From positions 4,650,001 through 4,714,000 of the forward strand of contig OZ059898.1 of the NCBI GenBank assembly GCA_964057225.1: a DNA stretch of 64,000 bases, written 5' to 3'. The position numbers and the translations under genes are program-made. The stretch is from Auanema rhodensis. Lineage: Eukaryota; Nematoda; Chromadorea; Rhabditida; Rhabditidae. Shown piece after piece: positions 14,570 through 27,172 of this stretch. Below the pieces are notes generated by a model, which saw only the letters and a list, made by a program, of their open reading frames with translations, did no database searches and had not been told where the DNA came from. How positions within the stretch are numbered: position 1 is the stretch's first letter; each line of letters begins with the position of its first letter.

Positions 14570-17500
14570 ATGGACAGCACTTCTCGATATAGGAAGGGGC
14601 AAAAACAAGTGAATTTGAAATTATTACTCTTTCATTTTCATACATATTTTAGAAAGAAGAAGAAGAGGATAGTTTGCTAGTATTTGGATATACTTGTCGT
14701 ATTTACCCAAATTCTGAAAAGGCAGATTTTATTGCTGAAGAGAGACACTTACAAAGTTGGAATGGGGATCCTACAGTGCGCATAGATAGGTTTGCGTTTT
14801 ATACAATTCATAAAAATTAATTTTTTGGGAGGGGAAATTTCAGAGATTTTTAGATTTCACTGATTCGGATTTGATAGGATTTCTTTTAAGGTAATTATTC
14901 ATTTTAGAATTTTTTATCAAAGTTTTTAAAGCTACTTTTAGAAACCAAAGATATTTTTATGTTTGGAGCATAATAGTTTTTCTAGTTTTTGAAAAAAATA
15001 ACGAGTTGTCGGGAAAATGTGTTAATTTATTAGATATCATTCTTTAATTTTCAGGAGCCCTGGGCTATCATGCTGATCAATGAAGTGGTCGATTGTAAGT
15101 AACGACCACATTTGAGATAATTTTTCTCAGAACGTCAAAATTGTCCTAAACACTAAAATATTGAAAATAATTTATTTCTTCATTCATATGTTTGTTATAG
15201 GTACGATGCACGACTTCTATTGTCATCATTCTCTGAGAAAAAATATAAGGATGAAGAAGTATGCCCTGCAGAAGAAATGGAAGAACAAATGTGTGATGAG
15301 GAAAGGTATCAGGATATGTATATTGATATAAAAACGAAAGGTGTTTAATTTGTTTAGTATTTTCATAAATATACTTCTTTCAGAAGAGGAAGAAAAAAAA
15401 AGAAGAACTGAAATAGCTTTTGATTATGGCACTACCGTAGTGACTAAAGAAGTTGATAACAATAGCGATAGTGAAGACGAGCCGTTTGTTTCTCCTCCTG
15501 GAATCAAATTACCTGTTGGCCTCACATTGGTAATTTTTTATTTTATATAAATCAATATAAATCAAGAGTAACTTTCAGCCAGAAAATCAAAAGCAAAACC
15601 ATTTAATTGAGAGAACGGCAGTCTTCGTTGTTGCACAGGGGCCTCAAATGGAAATAGTCATCAAAGCTAAGCAGAGAAACAATACTGAACAGGTACCGTA
15701 ATATGTGAAATGATTTATATATTTATGCTTTAGTTTGGTTTTTTGGATTTCGACCATGCTCTTAATCCGTACTATAAATATATTTCTAAATTAATTCGAG
15801 AGAAAAAATACACACCCGATGTAGCGAAGAAAAAAGTATGAAGTTCCACATTCAAAACTTCATTAAATTAAATTAATTTAGAGTTTGACAGAGAATTCCG
15901 CTGAAGAAAGTAGATTAGTAGAACCAATGATTAAACCTACAGGAGCTCTTGCTGCTATTGCCATAGGTTTTTAAATGTTTCTTATTACCACTTTTTCTTA
16001 TTCACTTGATGAGGTAAATTTATATTCTATTACAGAGCATGGCTCTGATGATTCTGATTCTGATTGTGAACTTCATCCGTCTTTGCTCGCTAGAAATAGA
16101 TCTCCAAGTCCTGATATTGTGAATTCAACATCAATAGGACCGATGAAAAGACCTGTCTCACCTCCACCTAAGCCAGTTTCTGTTATTCGTCCTGATTATG
16201 ACATGTCCAAAGTAGTATATGTTACTGTTCTCATTCTATTTTGAATATATTTAGAGCAATGATTCTTATGCAGCTTTATCTAAAAGTCTCTCGAACATCA
16301 AAGCCGGTAAAGACGAAGAAAAGATAAAAGAGGAGAAGCGTAATGAAGAACTGAAAGGCTTAATTAATGCGTAATCGCTAACTTCTAAATTAATACCATG
16401 TAATATCTTCAGTACGAAATCATTCCCGGCTGATGAAGAATGGAGAACTTGGTGGAGTAATTTTTATGGCTATCCCTGTCCAATGAAAGCTCCTTGCCCT
16501 CTAATACCACCACCTCCAGATTTAGAGCCGATTGTTAATAATTATGCTTGCTTTGTAGCTCGACATGGTTCGAGTACGGAGTCAGCACTCCGAGCAAGAA
16601 CTGATCTTCAATTAAATTTTATGAATCCTAATAATCAGCATTTTTCTTATTATCAACATAAAGTACGGCATGCTCAATGGGAAATGGAGCAAATGACAGG
16701 CCATGTGAGTCATCTACTTTTACTTCTATTCATTATCTTACTGACTTTTTATTACTTTTCTCGTTTTGAGATTGAGTTTTTATTTTTTAGCATAGCAATC
16801 CTCCGGTTGCTGTGTATAATTATCCAACACTTCAAGATGCTCCTGCTAATTCTGCTCCATCATCTCCTGGACCAGACGGTTTACTATACATTTTCATAAC
16901 TAACTCAATTAATGTGTTAATTTTTTAGTTCCTCTAAATAGAAAGCAACGTCGTAGGCTTCAGGATGCCGCAATTATTGGCTTAGCTCCTCCACCAGGAG
17001 TGGTTGATCCGTTACTTTTGAAAACAGAGGTAATTATAGCAAATAAAGATCCAACACTTTAAATAACGTTTCTTTAAAGATGAATAAATCGCAATCATCC
17101 CCCGCTTTACAAACTTCCACAGATTCCACAGATAATGGATCACAATTATATACTCCCACGGGTTCTATATCTTTTACACTTCAGCCTATTAAGGAGGAAA
17201 TCAGAAAAACTTCCTCGACAATGTATGTTGTTTTTTTTGTTTCTGAAAATTAGTTAGCCTTAGTGACTTTTCTGATGATCCTCTCGAAGCCATGGTTAAA
17301 GATGATCCTCTACCGTCTACTTCTACTGATGTATGCTATTCTTTATCTTTTCCGATTTCTTAAAGCAATTTTAGGCTCTTTCGACATCTGGATTGGTTCC
17401 TCCAGTACCGCCATCAATTCCAAATAATACTCAACTAGATAGAAAAGAGAAAGCAAGAATTTTCATGGAAAAGCTAATGAATGAAAAACGAGCAAAAAAA

Positions 17501-18159
17501 TTACAAGAAGCTGAAAATGCCCGCATTCAAGAACTTGAACGTAAAAAAGCTGAAATTGAGAAAGTTTGAATATTTATATATCATGAGTTAATATATTAAT
17601 TTAGGAATTACACTACGAAGAAAGTACAGAAGAAATAAAGGTTTATGAAGCCTGTTCAGATGTAGATGACGATAAATCCAAACAGGATCAACCTGCATTG
17701 CCTGAAAGGCCTTCATTAGATATGCTTGATGAACTTATAAATAAGTGAGTTGTAGATAATGATAATAATCACTTTCTTTTATACTTGTGTGTATCTTTTT
17801 CAGAAGAATTGATAATTTATTGGAGTCTAATGGATTGTCTTATATTAATAAAACAGCAAATAAAGATCATCATGCTTCTCCAAGTTCAGATGATGAACGA
17901 CGTAGAAAAGATCGTAAGGAAAAGAAAAAAAAGAACAAACATCGAACTGAACGAAGACGAGATTAGTATTATTTTGTTATGAATTCCTAGTATACGTATG
18001 CTAAATTTCAGTCGAAGCCGAAGCAGATCAAGAGAAAGGTCTCGAGAAAGTAAACGTCGACGACGAAGTTCAAGTTCAGATAGGTAACTCTCAGTTATGC
18101 GACGTTCTTAATAGTCGATAATTTTTAGAGAACGAGATTCCAGGAGAAGAAAACGATGA
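14570..18159 (+). CDS. SFSWAP: SWAP splicing regulator (suppressor-of-white-apricot)
   Basis: Nineteen exons give 781 residues: 14570-14608, 14653-14789, 15201-15340, 15384-15529, 15579-15692, 15734-15835, 15882-15966, 16036-16211, 16255-16370, 16413-16704, 16791-16878, 16929-17029, 17080-17222, 17258-17330, 17375-17563, 17605-17744, 17804-17965, 18012-18083, 18129-18159. The N-terminal domain holds [11 protein letters not shown] and [12 protein letters not shown] module 1 spans [15 protein letters not shown] to [14 protein letters not shown], and SURP module 2 spans [15 protein letters not shown] to [11 protein letters not shown] basic RKQRRRLQD motif, an acidic/coiled-coil stretch and a C-terminal RS domain ([10 protein letters not shown]) follow. 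It should be a nuclear regulator of alternative splicing. Intron 2 (14790-15200) is far longer than the others and holds candidate poison exons. Confidence 0.95.
15055..15094 (+). other. candidate poison cassette exon in SWAP intron 2
   Basis: This 40-nt segment is flanked by a strong acceptor (TTTTCAG) and a perfect GTAAGT donor. It is more GC-rich than the intron around it. Joined to the upstream exon it reads S-P-G-L-S-C and then a TGA stop, and its length is not a multiple of three. Inclusion would therefore truncate the protein early and should trigger nonsense-mediated decay. A weaker second candidate lies at 14844-14890. Confidence 0.5.
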
Positions 18160-18218
18160 AACAAGATTACAGTCTAGGATCATATAAAATAAAGATTCGA
18201 AATATGTAAATCTATGTA

Positions 18219-19459
18219 TTATGTATTTGTTTTTTTTGATACGAGTAAAAAAATTTCATCATGAGTAATGAATTTAAATCCGCTTTTCTCCTCTGTCGAC
18301 ATGCCGTTCAACTAAAACGATTTGATTGTAAACGGAAAGAAAAAAAATAAAAACCTTTAAAGCAGCGAATATGTGACTTTTTGTTAAGTGATGACATTTA
18401 AATATTTTACCACCGAACATATAGGTTGAAGCTTCCAATACACCTCCTTGAATCTAAAAATGAGGTTTAGAAGGAAATATAAAAATTGCTTTTACAAGAA
18501 ATCCTCCATCTTCAATGAGACTGCATGCCCCACGGACGGCTCTATTATATCCTTCGAGTGAATCACAAGAATATTCTAAGCAAAAGACAGTTGTCACAAC
18601 CTGAATTTGTATTACTGAGTGAAATTAGATTTTATTTAACCTGAAACTTTTTAGGTATTGGTATAGATTTATTTTTCTGCCAGAAAACATTTTGTACCAC
18701 TTCATCCTTATGAACATCAACCTGAAAAACCTACAGATTAGAAACTGGGATTAAATTTCAAAAAACTTCCAAAATTCCCCCAATTTTTTGCCTAGCTGCG
18801 TCTTGCATTTTCTGAGAACCATCGTTTGATGCTTCTATATTCGACAGCCATTCACAAACATTTCCCCAATCAAACGACGATCTATAATTAGTATTTCTAT
18901 TGATTCATTGTATATGGTTCTCACTTATTTTGAACCCAACTTAACAAGCATTCTCTATTAGCAGGAGCATAGTCAGAAGTATAAATAGTCTGAGCTCTAT
19001 TTCGAAGTGCGATTGGCAAATAAACGGTTGGACCTTAAAAATCCTTCATAAACCAAACATTGATCAAAAAATTTTCAAATATCTTCCAAGTTGTCATAAT
19101 TAGCCATTTTATAAAATTTCAAAATTATATCAAGTTACAGTTAATAAATAAGAGTTAATAAATTGTAAACTTTATTATTTCAAATTAAATTGACTCGCCT
19201 GCTCCAAGATCGAGTACTGTTCTCACATTGTCTGGTAGGCGATATAGAGTACCAGGTAAGAAGAAGAGCACAATTTGCATAGCCGCATCTTCTTTAACAG
19301 TTTTATAAAAGCTTTCTAGATATTTGTTGGGATCAAACTATAAATGGAAAAGTGTTGGTATATATATTTGTGATTTTAACGAACTTTATCGTGATGTTCC
19401 TCTGGTGTACAGACCTCATCGTTCTCTTCTTTTTTCAACTCATTTTCGTTCCGAGTCAT
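18219..19459 (-). CDS. NNMT/PNMT/TEMT-family small-molecule N-methyltransferase
   Basis: Eight exons (19459-19385, 19337-19199, 19033-18925, 18881-18767, 18721-18641, 18600-18496, 18453-18355, 18311-18219) give 271 residues, the usual family size. Family hallmarks are FDPNKYLESFYK near the start, the SAM-binding motif I VLDLGAGP, YTSDYAP, SFDWGNVCEWL, VTTVFCLEYSCDSLEGYNRA, and GGKIF with a C-terminal FKFITHDEIFLLVSKK. These enzymes transfer methyl from SAM to nicotinamide, amines or related substrates in the cytosol. The exact substrate cannot be read from sequence. The second intron uses a GC donor (CAG|GCGAGT), required to keep VLDLGAGPTVY in frame. The 3' end lies only 59 bp from the SWAP stop codon, so the two 3' UTRs probably overlap. 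Confidence 0.9.
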
Positions 19460-20457
19460 CTAGAACGAACAAGTGTTATTATTCCAGCGTATTCGATGAA
19501 CACATGTAATTAGAAAACACTGATTTCACTAAAACAGCTTACCTCTAATTAAATTACGTTCGAAGTTATAATTGGCTATGATTGTACTTTCGACGTTAAA
19601 GATTAAGAATATCTCGAAATCTGTGGGAGGAGTAGGAGGAGTAGGAGGGTAAAGGAGCAAGAGGATGGAGCAGGAGACTACTGAAGACTGGTAGTCGCTG
19701 CTGTTCGCAGGTCCTGTTGTAACACAGACGTCGGGCACTCCAACGGTGTATGAGAGAGAATTGAGATAGAATGCGATACAACGAGATCGAGAGAATATAC
19801 GAGAAAAGAAAGCGAGAGAAGTTTCCTCGCTCCCGAAGAGAATGCACTCTTAAATCTCTAGCAGTCATTTCTTCAGCATATTAAGCTCTTTTCTATTGTA
19901 TTGTTATTATATGTTCCAATCTAACCATTTTTGGATAACATCAATATTAAAAAAAAAACTTTGATTTATTTTCTGATAATGTTGTGAAACATCGATACAT
20001 TTTTTTATATTGTATTTATAATTAGTCACCCAACTTGTAAATATTCTCGCATATTGAAATTCAAATAGCCATTTTTAAGTATGTTTATTTTAGTAAATAA
20101 ACAAAATACTCCTAACCAGGAAGATTCATAGCGTTCTTTCATAGTGTGCATGATATCGATAAATTTCATATGTCGCTGATGTTAGCAAAGTTCGACTTAT
20201 TTCAAATATATAAATATTGTTTTCCCTCCTAAAATTTACTATCTAGTTAATTTGAAAAAATAATTATCAAAAACTTCATAAACTCATTTATTTTTTTTTA
20301 CGTTGCATTGAACACTTTTGGTGAACTTTACCGTGTTTTATTACGTATACGATCTAATCTAATTTGCATAGTTAATTCTATTACTATTTGAAAGCTGTTT
20401 AGTATACTGGGATTATTTAGCATTTTTTTCAGAAACCTCATGTTACCAGTTTTGTAA
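19460..20457. promoter_or_regulatory. divergent promoter region, methyltransferase / flightless-1
   Basis: About 1 kb between divergent genes. The part at 19615-19870 is purine-rich, with GGAGTA repeats and GAGA-like runs, and is more GC-rich than its surroundings, as expected for a promoter. Open frames in it (for example 19596-19868 on the - strand) are low-complexity and look spurious. From 19870 to 20440 the sequence is AT-rich and featureless. Confidence 0.4.
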
Positions 20458-23400
20458 ATGTCAACAGGGGTTCTTAATTTTGTTAGGGGAATAGATTTCT
20501 CCCGAAATGATTTTTCGGTAAGTAATTGAACTGTGCAAAGCTAAAATTGAGCTGAATAAATAACTATTTTCTTTTAGGGAGATCTATTCCCTCATGCCGT
20601 TGAGCAAATGACTTCCATGACTTGGCTAAAATTGAATAGAGCTAATTTGGATAAAGTAATTTTATCATATGTATGAGAGTTTATTCAACTTTTTCTAAGG
20701 TTCCCGACGAGTTATCACGATGTGACAACTTGGAACATCTTCAAATGGCTCACAATAAACTAACTAGTGTACACGGGGAGCTTTCTGATCTTCCTCGACT
20801 TCGCTCTGTAATCGTTCGGCACAACCAGGTATGTTCCACGGCTAACTTTTTAAATATCTTTATTGTTTAGGTGAAAACTGCTGGTATTCCAACAGATATT
20901 TTTAAAATGAAGGATTTGACTATCATCGATTTCTCACACAATACACTGCGTGATGTTCCCCCTAACTTGGAATATGCTAAAGGTGCTATTGTTTTAAATC
21001 TCAGTCATAACAATATCGAGAGCATACCTAATCAAGTAAGAAATTAGGGTTAAAAAGAGTTATATTTATCTTATAGGTCTTTTCTAATTTGATTGATCTT
21101 ATTTTCCTTGATCTCTCCAATAATAAGTTAGATATGCTTCCTCCTCAAATTCGTCGATTAACTATGGTTCAAGTTTTAAAATTATCAAATAACCCCCTTC
21201 ATCATTTTCAACTAAAACAGCTTCCGAGGTAAGTTGAATATTGTGGCTGTATTTAATTTCTCTTTTCAGTATGACAGCTCTTCGGGTTTTGTATATGAGA
21301 AATACTAATAGAACTCTAGATAATATTCCGCCTACTTTAGATGATTTAGAAAATTTAACTGTAATTTTTTTATATAGCTTAATAAAATACGATTCGTATT
21401 CAGGATGTTGATTTTGCTGAAAACAATTTATTATCTGTGCCGGACGCTTTGTTTAAATTAAAAAATCTTCGTAAACTTGACATTAGTTCTAACAAGGTAA
21501 CAATTGTTTTATATATTGATCTATTAATTACAATTAGATTGCAAATTTTGTTATACCTGAAGGATCATGGGAAAATCTCGAAACTTTAAACGTCAATTCC
21601 AATCAACTAAGCAGTCTACCTGATGGCATTGTTAAAATGTCTCGGTTACAAAGGCTGTATGCAAGTGATAATCAATTGAAGTTTGAAGGTTTCCTTTGTG
21701 TTTTCTGAAGTTGTATTGATCTGTTTCGTTGTAGGTATCCCTAGTGGTATTGGAAAACTTGTGCAACTTGTTGTACTTCATCTTTCAAGGAATCAGTTAG
21801 AATTAATTCCGGAAAGCGTCTCGCGTTGCGTGAAATTGCAAAGACTAAAGTTGAATCATAACAAATTAATTACTTTACCGGACGGTATTCACTTATTACC
21901 GGATTTGAAAGAATTGGATTTACAAGAGTTAGTCTATATTTATCAATATCTTCAGTGTTGTATGTGTACATTACAGTAACAACGATCTAGTGTTGCCACC
22001 CAAACCAAATGAGGCTAGGAAAAAATTAGCTTTTTATAACATTGATTTCTCTCTCGAACATCAGGTTTGTATATTATGCTTATTATAACATTGTATTTCT
22101 ATATAATTCAAAATTCATATTTTTTTTCCGCGATAAAAAAACTCTTTCATAATTTTTAATAACATTACAGCGAAATCTAGCTGGGCAGTCTCCTTGTTCA
22201 TCGGTTTCTTCTGTTGTAAGTGGATCGAAGGACCCTATTGCCAGAAGAAAAGATTTTATTCGAAGGAGGAAGCAGGCTGCTGATCAACAGGACGCAAGCA
22301 AAGTTATTCAGGTATTTAAAACATTTTATTTTAACTTAAACTTTATTAGATCATGATACTAAATCATGAAAGAGTATCATTTCGAATTGAATATTCAGAA
22401 ATAGTTTCACATGTGAATAAGATAAACATTTTATGTGAATATCAATATAATCTATTGATCCTAACATTATATACACAATTGCTTTTCCAGGGAATGTCTA
22501 AAATAGCTGGGTCTGGTGTAGCACTCCAAGCCGAACGGGAAGAGGAAGAACAAAAAATAGCAACTCGATCAGCCGTGAATTGGAAAGTGAGTCATTTAGA
22601 TGTTTACTATACTGGATCATATATATTTATATATATAGATATATTCATGTTCAATTTAGGCAAATATTGAAAAACAGAGGAAGCAGTTAGATTACAGTGA
22701 TATTTTTGATCAATCTGTTGGAACAGAAGAGGTTAAAATAAGCGTTTAAAACTATTTTATCTGATGAAATTTTTAGGGTCTGTGGTTATGGGAAATAGAA
22801 AACTTTTATCCCTCATTAGTGGAGGACGAGTTGTTTGGTCATTTTTATGATGCCGATTGTTATTTAGTTCTGAAAACTACAAGAGTAAGAATAGTTTTAA
22901 CTATTTGAATATACTATATATAATACTATAGGAACTTTCTGGCAGTTTGAAACACGAAATATTTTACTGGATTGGAGAGCATGCTGCTCTTGACAAAGTG
23001 ATGTGTTCAGCCGTTCATGCTGTCGGTTTAAGAAATCATTTAAATGCGTCTTGCAGGTTGGTATTTAATTGTCATATTTTCTTGAGCATGAATTGATGAA
23101 TTCTTTTCGTAGAACAATTCGAGAGGAAATGAATGATGAATCTGAAGAATTTCTTGATCTATTCGGTGAAGAAATCACTTATATTGAAGGCGAAAGGACA
23201 AGTACAGGATTTTATACAACAGAAAAACCAATGCATATAAATAGGTATCATCTTCCTTTACTTTGTTCTTTAATTATTATATATTTAAACTATTTAAGAC
23301 TTTATCGTGCATCAGTTACTGGTACTCAGGTTGATATGGAACCAGTTCCAGTTGGTAGTGATTCGCTAGATCCACGATATGTTTTCTTGCTCGATGCAGG

Positions 23401-25773
23401 TGAGACTATATGGATTTGGAGTGGATGGAAATCGAAGGTGATTCTTTAATTTACTATTAATAGTTTTCTAAAATTTGTACATCAGATAACTATTGCGAAT
23501 AAGGCTCGTCTTTTTGCTGAACGATTGAACAAAAGAGATAGAAAAGCTAAGTCTGAGATCGAAACTTGCCGCGAGTTTAAAACTCCTCCTGAGTTTTGGC
23601 TTGCTTTAACAGGTGAATTTATCGCTTTCTTGTATGTTTAATCATAACCCATTAATTATGAAGGCTCTGCCAATAAACCAGAAGATCCTATAGTTGAGCA
23701 TGTTCCTGAAAATTTTGTACCTTTACGGAAACGATTATATCAAGTTAATATTGGAATGGGATTCTTGGAATTGCCCCAGTTTGAGCTTCCTAAGGGCATA
23801 TGCAGACAAGAAATGCTTGATGCCAAAGGAGTATACATTCTTGATTGCACTTCGGATATTTTCCTTTGGACAGGCAAAAAGGCCAATCGTCTGTTAAAGA
23901 TGGCAGGCCAAAAAATGGTCACGGAACTTCATCGTATGATTGAGAGGCCTGACTATACTCAAATATGTAGGGAAACTGAGGTTCAGTCAAGTAGTAATTG
24001 GTCTATATGCTATTGTTTTCAATTTCTAGGGAGAAGAATCAATGATGTTCCGATCGAAATTCGCCGGTTGGGATGATATAGTACCCGTTGACTTTACTCG
24101 CACCTCTGAATCAGTTCAACGAGTTCCCGATTTGAAGGTGTATATTTTGTTTTCTATATATTATGACTATTAGTTCATTCCAGGTACTAGTCAAAAAAGA
24201 TAACATGATGAAAACTGATCTGGCTGCTCTTTTCTTGGATCGCCAACCTGCAATGAGTGCCGAAGAAAGCGAAGAATTGCTCAATGATTGTAATTTAGAT
24301 CTCGAATTAATTGAGCCGTTTGTTTGGGTAGGATCAGTATTAGTTTTGAACAATTCGAAGGGTTTTTTTCAGGAAGCCAAAAAGTTCGTTAAATTGCCTG
24401 AACACGAATTTGGTACATTCTATACTATGGACTGCTATGTTTTCCTTTGTCGATATGAAGTCATACCTGACGAAGAGTCCGAAGATGAAGAAGAAGAGGG
24501 GGAAAAGGTTAGGTTATATCTCAACTCATATTATCTATTGCTTTAGACTGAACCTGACTTTAAATGTGTAGTGTATTTTTGGCAAGGCCGCGATGCATCA
24601 AATATGGGATGGTTGCAATTCACGTTCCAACTTCAACCAACTTTTGAGAAAATTTTTAAGGATAAACTTGAGGCAATATTGTAAGAGCATTATATACTCT
24701 ATCGCTATTATTTCTAGGTTGTACGTATGCATCAACAACAAGAAAATCACAAGTTTTTATCCCATTTTCATAAAAAATTTGTAATTAGACGTGGTCGTAG
24801 AGGTTTAACAAGAAATTTGGGTGGCCGTTGGCCGGAGTTGTTCCAAATCCGTGCCAATGGTTCAAGTGTTTGCACTAGAACTATTCAAATTGATGCAAGG
24901 TTGGAATTGTTTTATGTGCTCGCATTAATCAGTCTTTTCCTTCAATTTAGGGCTGACCAATTATGCTCGGCATTTTGCCAAATTTTGCGTGTACCCTATA
25001 AAATAGAAAAAGAAGGTGAAAAGGGAGTTGTTTATGTTTGGGTAGGATCAGCTAGTGAAACTAGCTGTGCAGATGTGGCTAGAAAGGTAAATTATTTGAT
25101 TTTAATATGTTTATAGAACTTCTTTACTTAGGTCGCTGAAGAAATGATTAATCGTGACGATGAATCTTTCCCTGTTCAAGTAATCAAAGAAAATGAAGAA
25201 CCGGATGAGTTCTGGGAATACCTGGGAGGCAAAAAAAAGTATTTTATTATACTTTTTAGTTAATAACTTTCTAATCTTCCTAGATATGAGCGTGACGCAT
25301 CTTTCTTTTCACACACTCGCCTATTCCGGTGTACAAATGAAAAAGGATATTTTGCTGTTTCTGAGAAAACAGTTGATTTTTGCCAGGTAGAGTATTTGAT
25401 AACGTTTTCTTTCAATATCTTGTTTCAATAGGATGATTTGGATGATGATGATATTATGATTCTGGATAACGGAGACATAGTATTTTTATGGATAGGAAGC
25501 AGAGCCAGTGAGGTTGAAGTCAAGTTGGCATACAAAGCAGCAACGGTATCAGTTACTGATCAAAAAAATTATTAAATATTTATATTCAGGTGTTTGTTGC
25601 GCATTTACGTATGAAACAAACTGATAGACCTCGTACATTAAAGCTTTCTATTAAAGGAAAAGAATCAAAAAGATTCACCAAATGCTTCCACGCTTGGGGC
25701 AAACATAAAGTATGAATTCATTTATTTTTAATGTTAATTACATAAAAATTTATAGGTTCCCGCTGGCGATTAA
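20458..25773 (+). CDS. fli-1: flightless-1 (LRR plus gelsolin-domain actin regulator)
   Basis: About 30 exons join into roughly 1,260 residues, matching the FLII family size. The start is [20 protein letters not shown]. About fifteen leucine-rich repeats fill residues ~1-400 (for example [37 protein letters not shown]). A basic linker follows ([16 protein letters not shown]), then six gelsolin-like repeats from about 504 on, starting at [15 protein letters not shown]. Recognisable gelsolin strands are [65 protein letters not shown] and [15 protein letters not shown]. Flightless proteins bind and remodel actin and act as nuclear-receptor coactivators. An acidic loop [12 protein letters not shown] sits at about 935. 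One 51-nt intron (24322-24372) is in frame and stop-free, so retention would be coding. Confidence 0.96.
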
Positions 25774-26230
25774 CTGTAAAATACAGAATTCGAATTTCGG
25801 GCTTTTTGTCTGTAAATACAAAATAGCTTATGATGTTATAGTTGTATATATTCATTGAAATATATAATTGTGAAGTGCTACAAAAGTTTTATCTACGTAT
25901 ACTTACAAATGTTGCTCAATCTGTGGCATAGTTTTAATATGTGTATTCGTCATCTATTCATTTTGCATTTATGTATTTAAATCTTTGTCTTAGATTTCAC
26001 TAAAATTCCTATTGTCACTAAGAAATGCCTTATCAATATTTTACTTATTTGAAATGTCTCTTTGACAGCTTTATATACAAAGTAATAATTTTATAGAATA
26101 TACTGGTGCTAGGAATTAATGGGATTGTTCTGTAATTGTTAAATTATTTGAAAATTGCTCATAATACAATTTATTATTGTTTTAATATATATATTTATAT
26201 ATACCCATATATTGAATAAAAAATATTTCA
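25774..26230. other. convergent 3' flanks
   Basis: AT-rich DNA between the fli-1 stop and the 3' end of a membrane-protein gene on the other strand. No exon or RNA gene was recognised. Confidence 0.5.
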
Positions 26231-26870
26231 CTATTCTAGCTTTGATTTACAAAATGGAAATTTGATCATTGATATAATACCAGTCGATACAAATGTTAAT
26301 TGAGTATGTAACAGATTTAAAATAATAACTATAATATGCAGTTCTGCAATCCTTTCCATTTGAATAAGAAGGCAAAATACTGCAAAAGCCGCTACGCAAT
26401 AAGAAGATATTCTCAAGAAATATTGAACTGGTGTTGAGCAAGAAATAAATGATCCAAAGAACTTATTCAAGTGATTGGAATTTAGAAACTTACTTTAATT
26501 GTCACTATTAATAGAAAAATTCATAAGATAAACAACCTGATTAGTATATAAATAGATGTTGTATATGAGATTGACAAAAAGAAATTCTCATATGGTGGCC
26601 AAAGCTTCATCATTTTACGTAGTTTTCCATGATCTTCATTATATACTTTTAAGTTGAGCCAGCTAATATCATTGAGAATCTATTTATTTTAATCATTTGA
26701 CATATAATTGAGACTTTGCTTACCTCATCCAAGAAATGAATATAAGATGTATTAAATAGCATAATAGATATATAATAATTGATAACAGAAGCAAATATAA
26801 TATGTACAGCTGCATGACATGCTTCTATTTTATCCAAAGTTTTAACATTTTCTATTATTTTTCTGAACAT
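26231..26870 (-). CDS. predicted four-TM membrane protein, unknown
   Basis: Three exons (26870-26724, 26679-26537, 26492-26231) give 183 residues, with intact splice phases. Four hydrophobic segments are visible: AAVHIIFASVINYYISIMLF (about 20-39), FFLSISYTTSIYILI (about 81-95), FLRISSYCVAAFAVFCLLI and HIIVIILNLLHTQLTFVSTGIISMI. A hydrophilic loop with LRKMMKLWPPYENF lies between the first two. I do not recognise the family. It lies 303 bp downstream of the 7TM receptor-like gene on the same strand and could be a related receptor fragment or an independent small gene. The start is uncertain because no clear trans-splice acceptor precedes the ATG. Confidence 0.55.
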
Positions 26871-27172
26871 TTGTTAGAACCTTAATTATGCTTAATTTAA
26901 TATCCAGCGCAGTAAAGAAGTTTTAATATGAAGAAAAGAAACAAAGTGACTTTAAATTTTATTTTTATATTGAATAATCAATAGAACTTCAAAAATCTAT
27001 TGAATGAACATGTGAACCGGGGATGATGACGAAGTAAGACCTTGACCTCTATCTCAATTGTAGAAAGTTACTTTGAATATCTCATTCAAAAGTTTATAAG
27101 AACTATTTAAAAGATTTCTTATTAAATAATTTATTCTAATATATGATATAGTAATCAACTTCATTATTAAGT

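Noticed and set aside
19529..19868. Two overlapping open frames on the - strand upstream of the methyltransferase
   Set aside because: Low-complexity purine/pyrimidine-biased DNA in the expected promoter, with no recognisable protein features.
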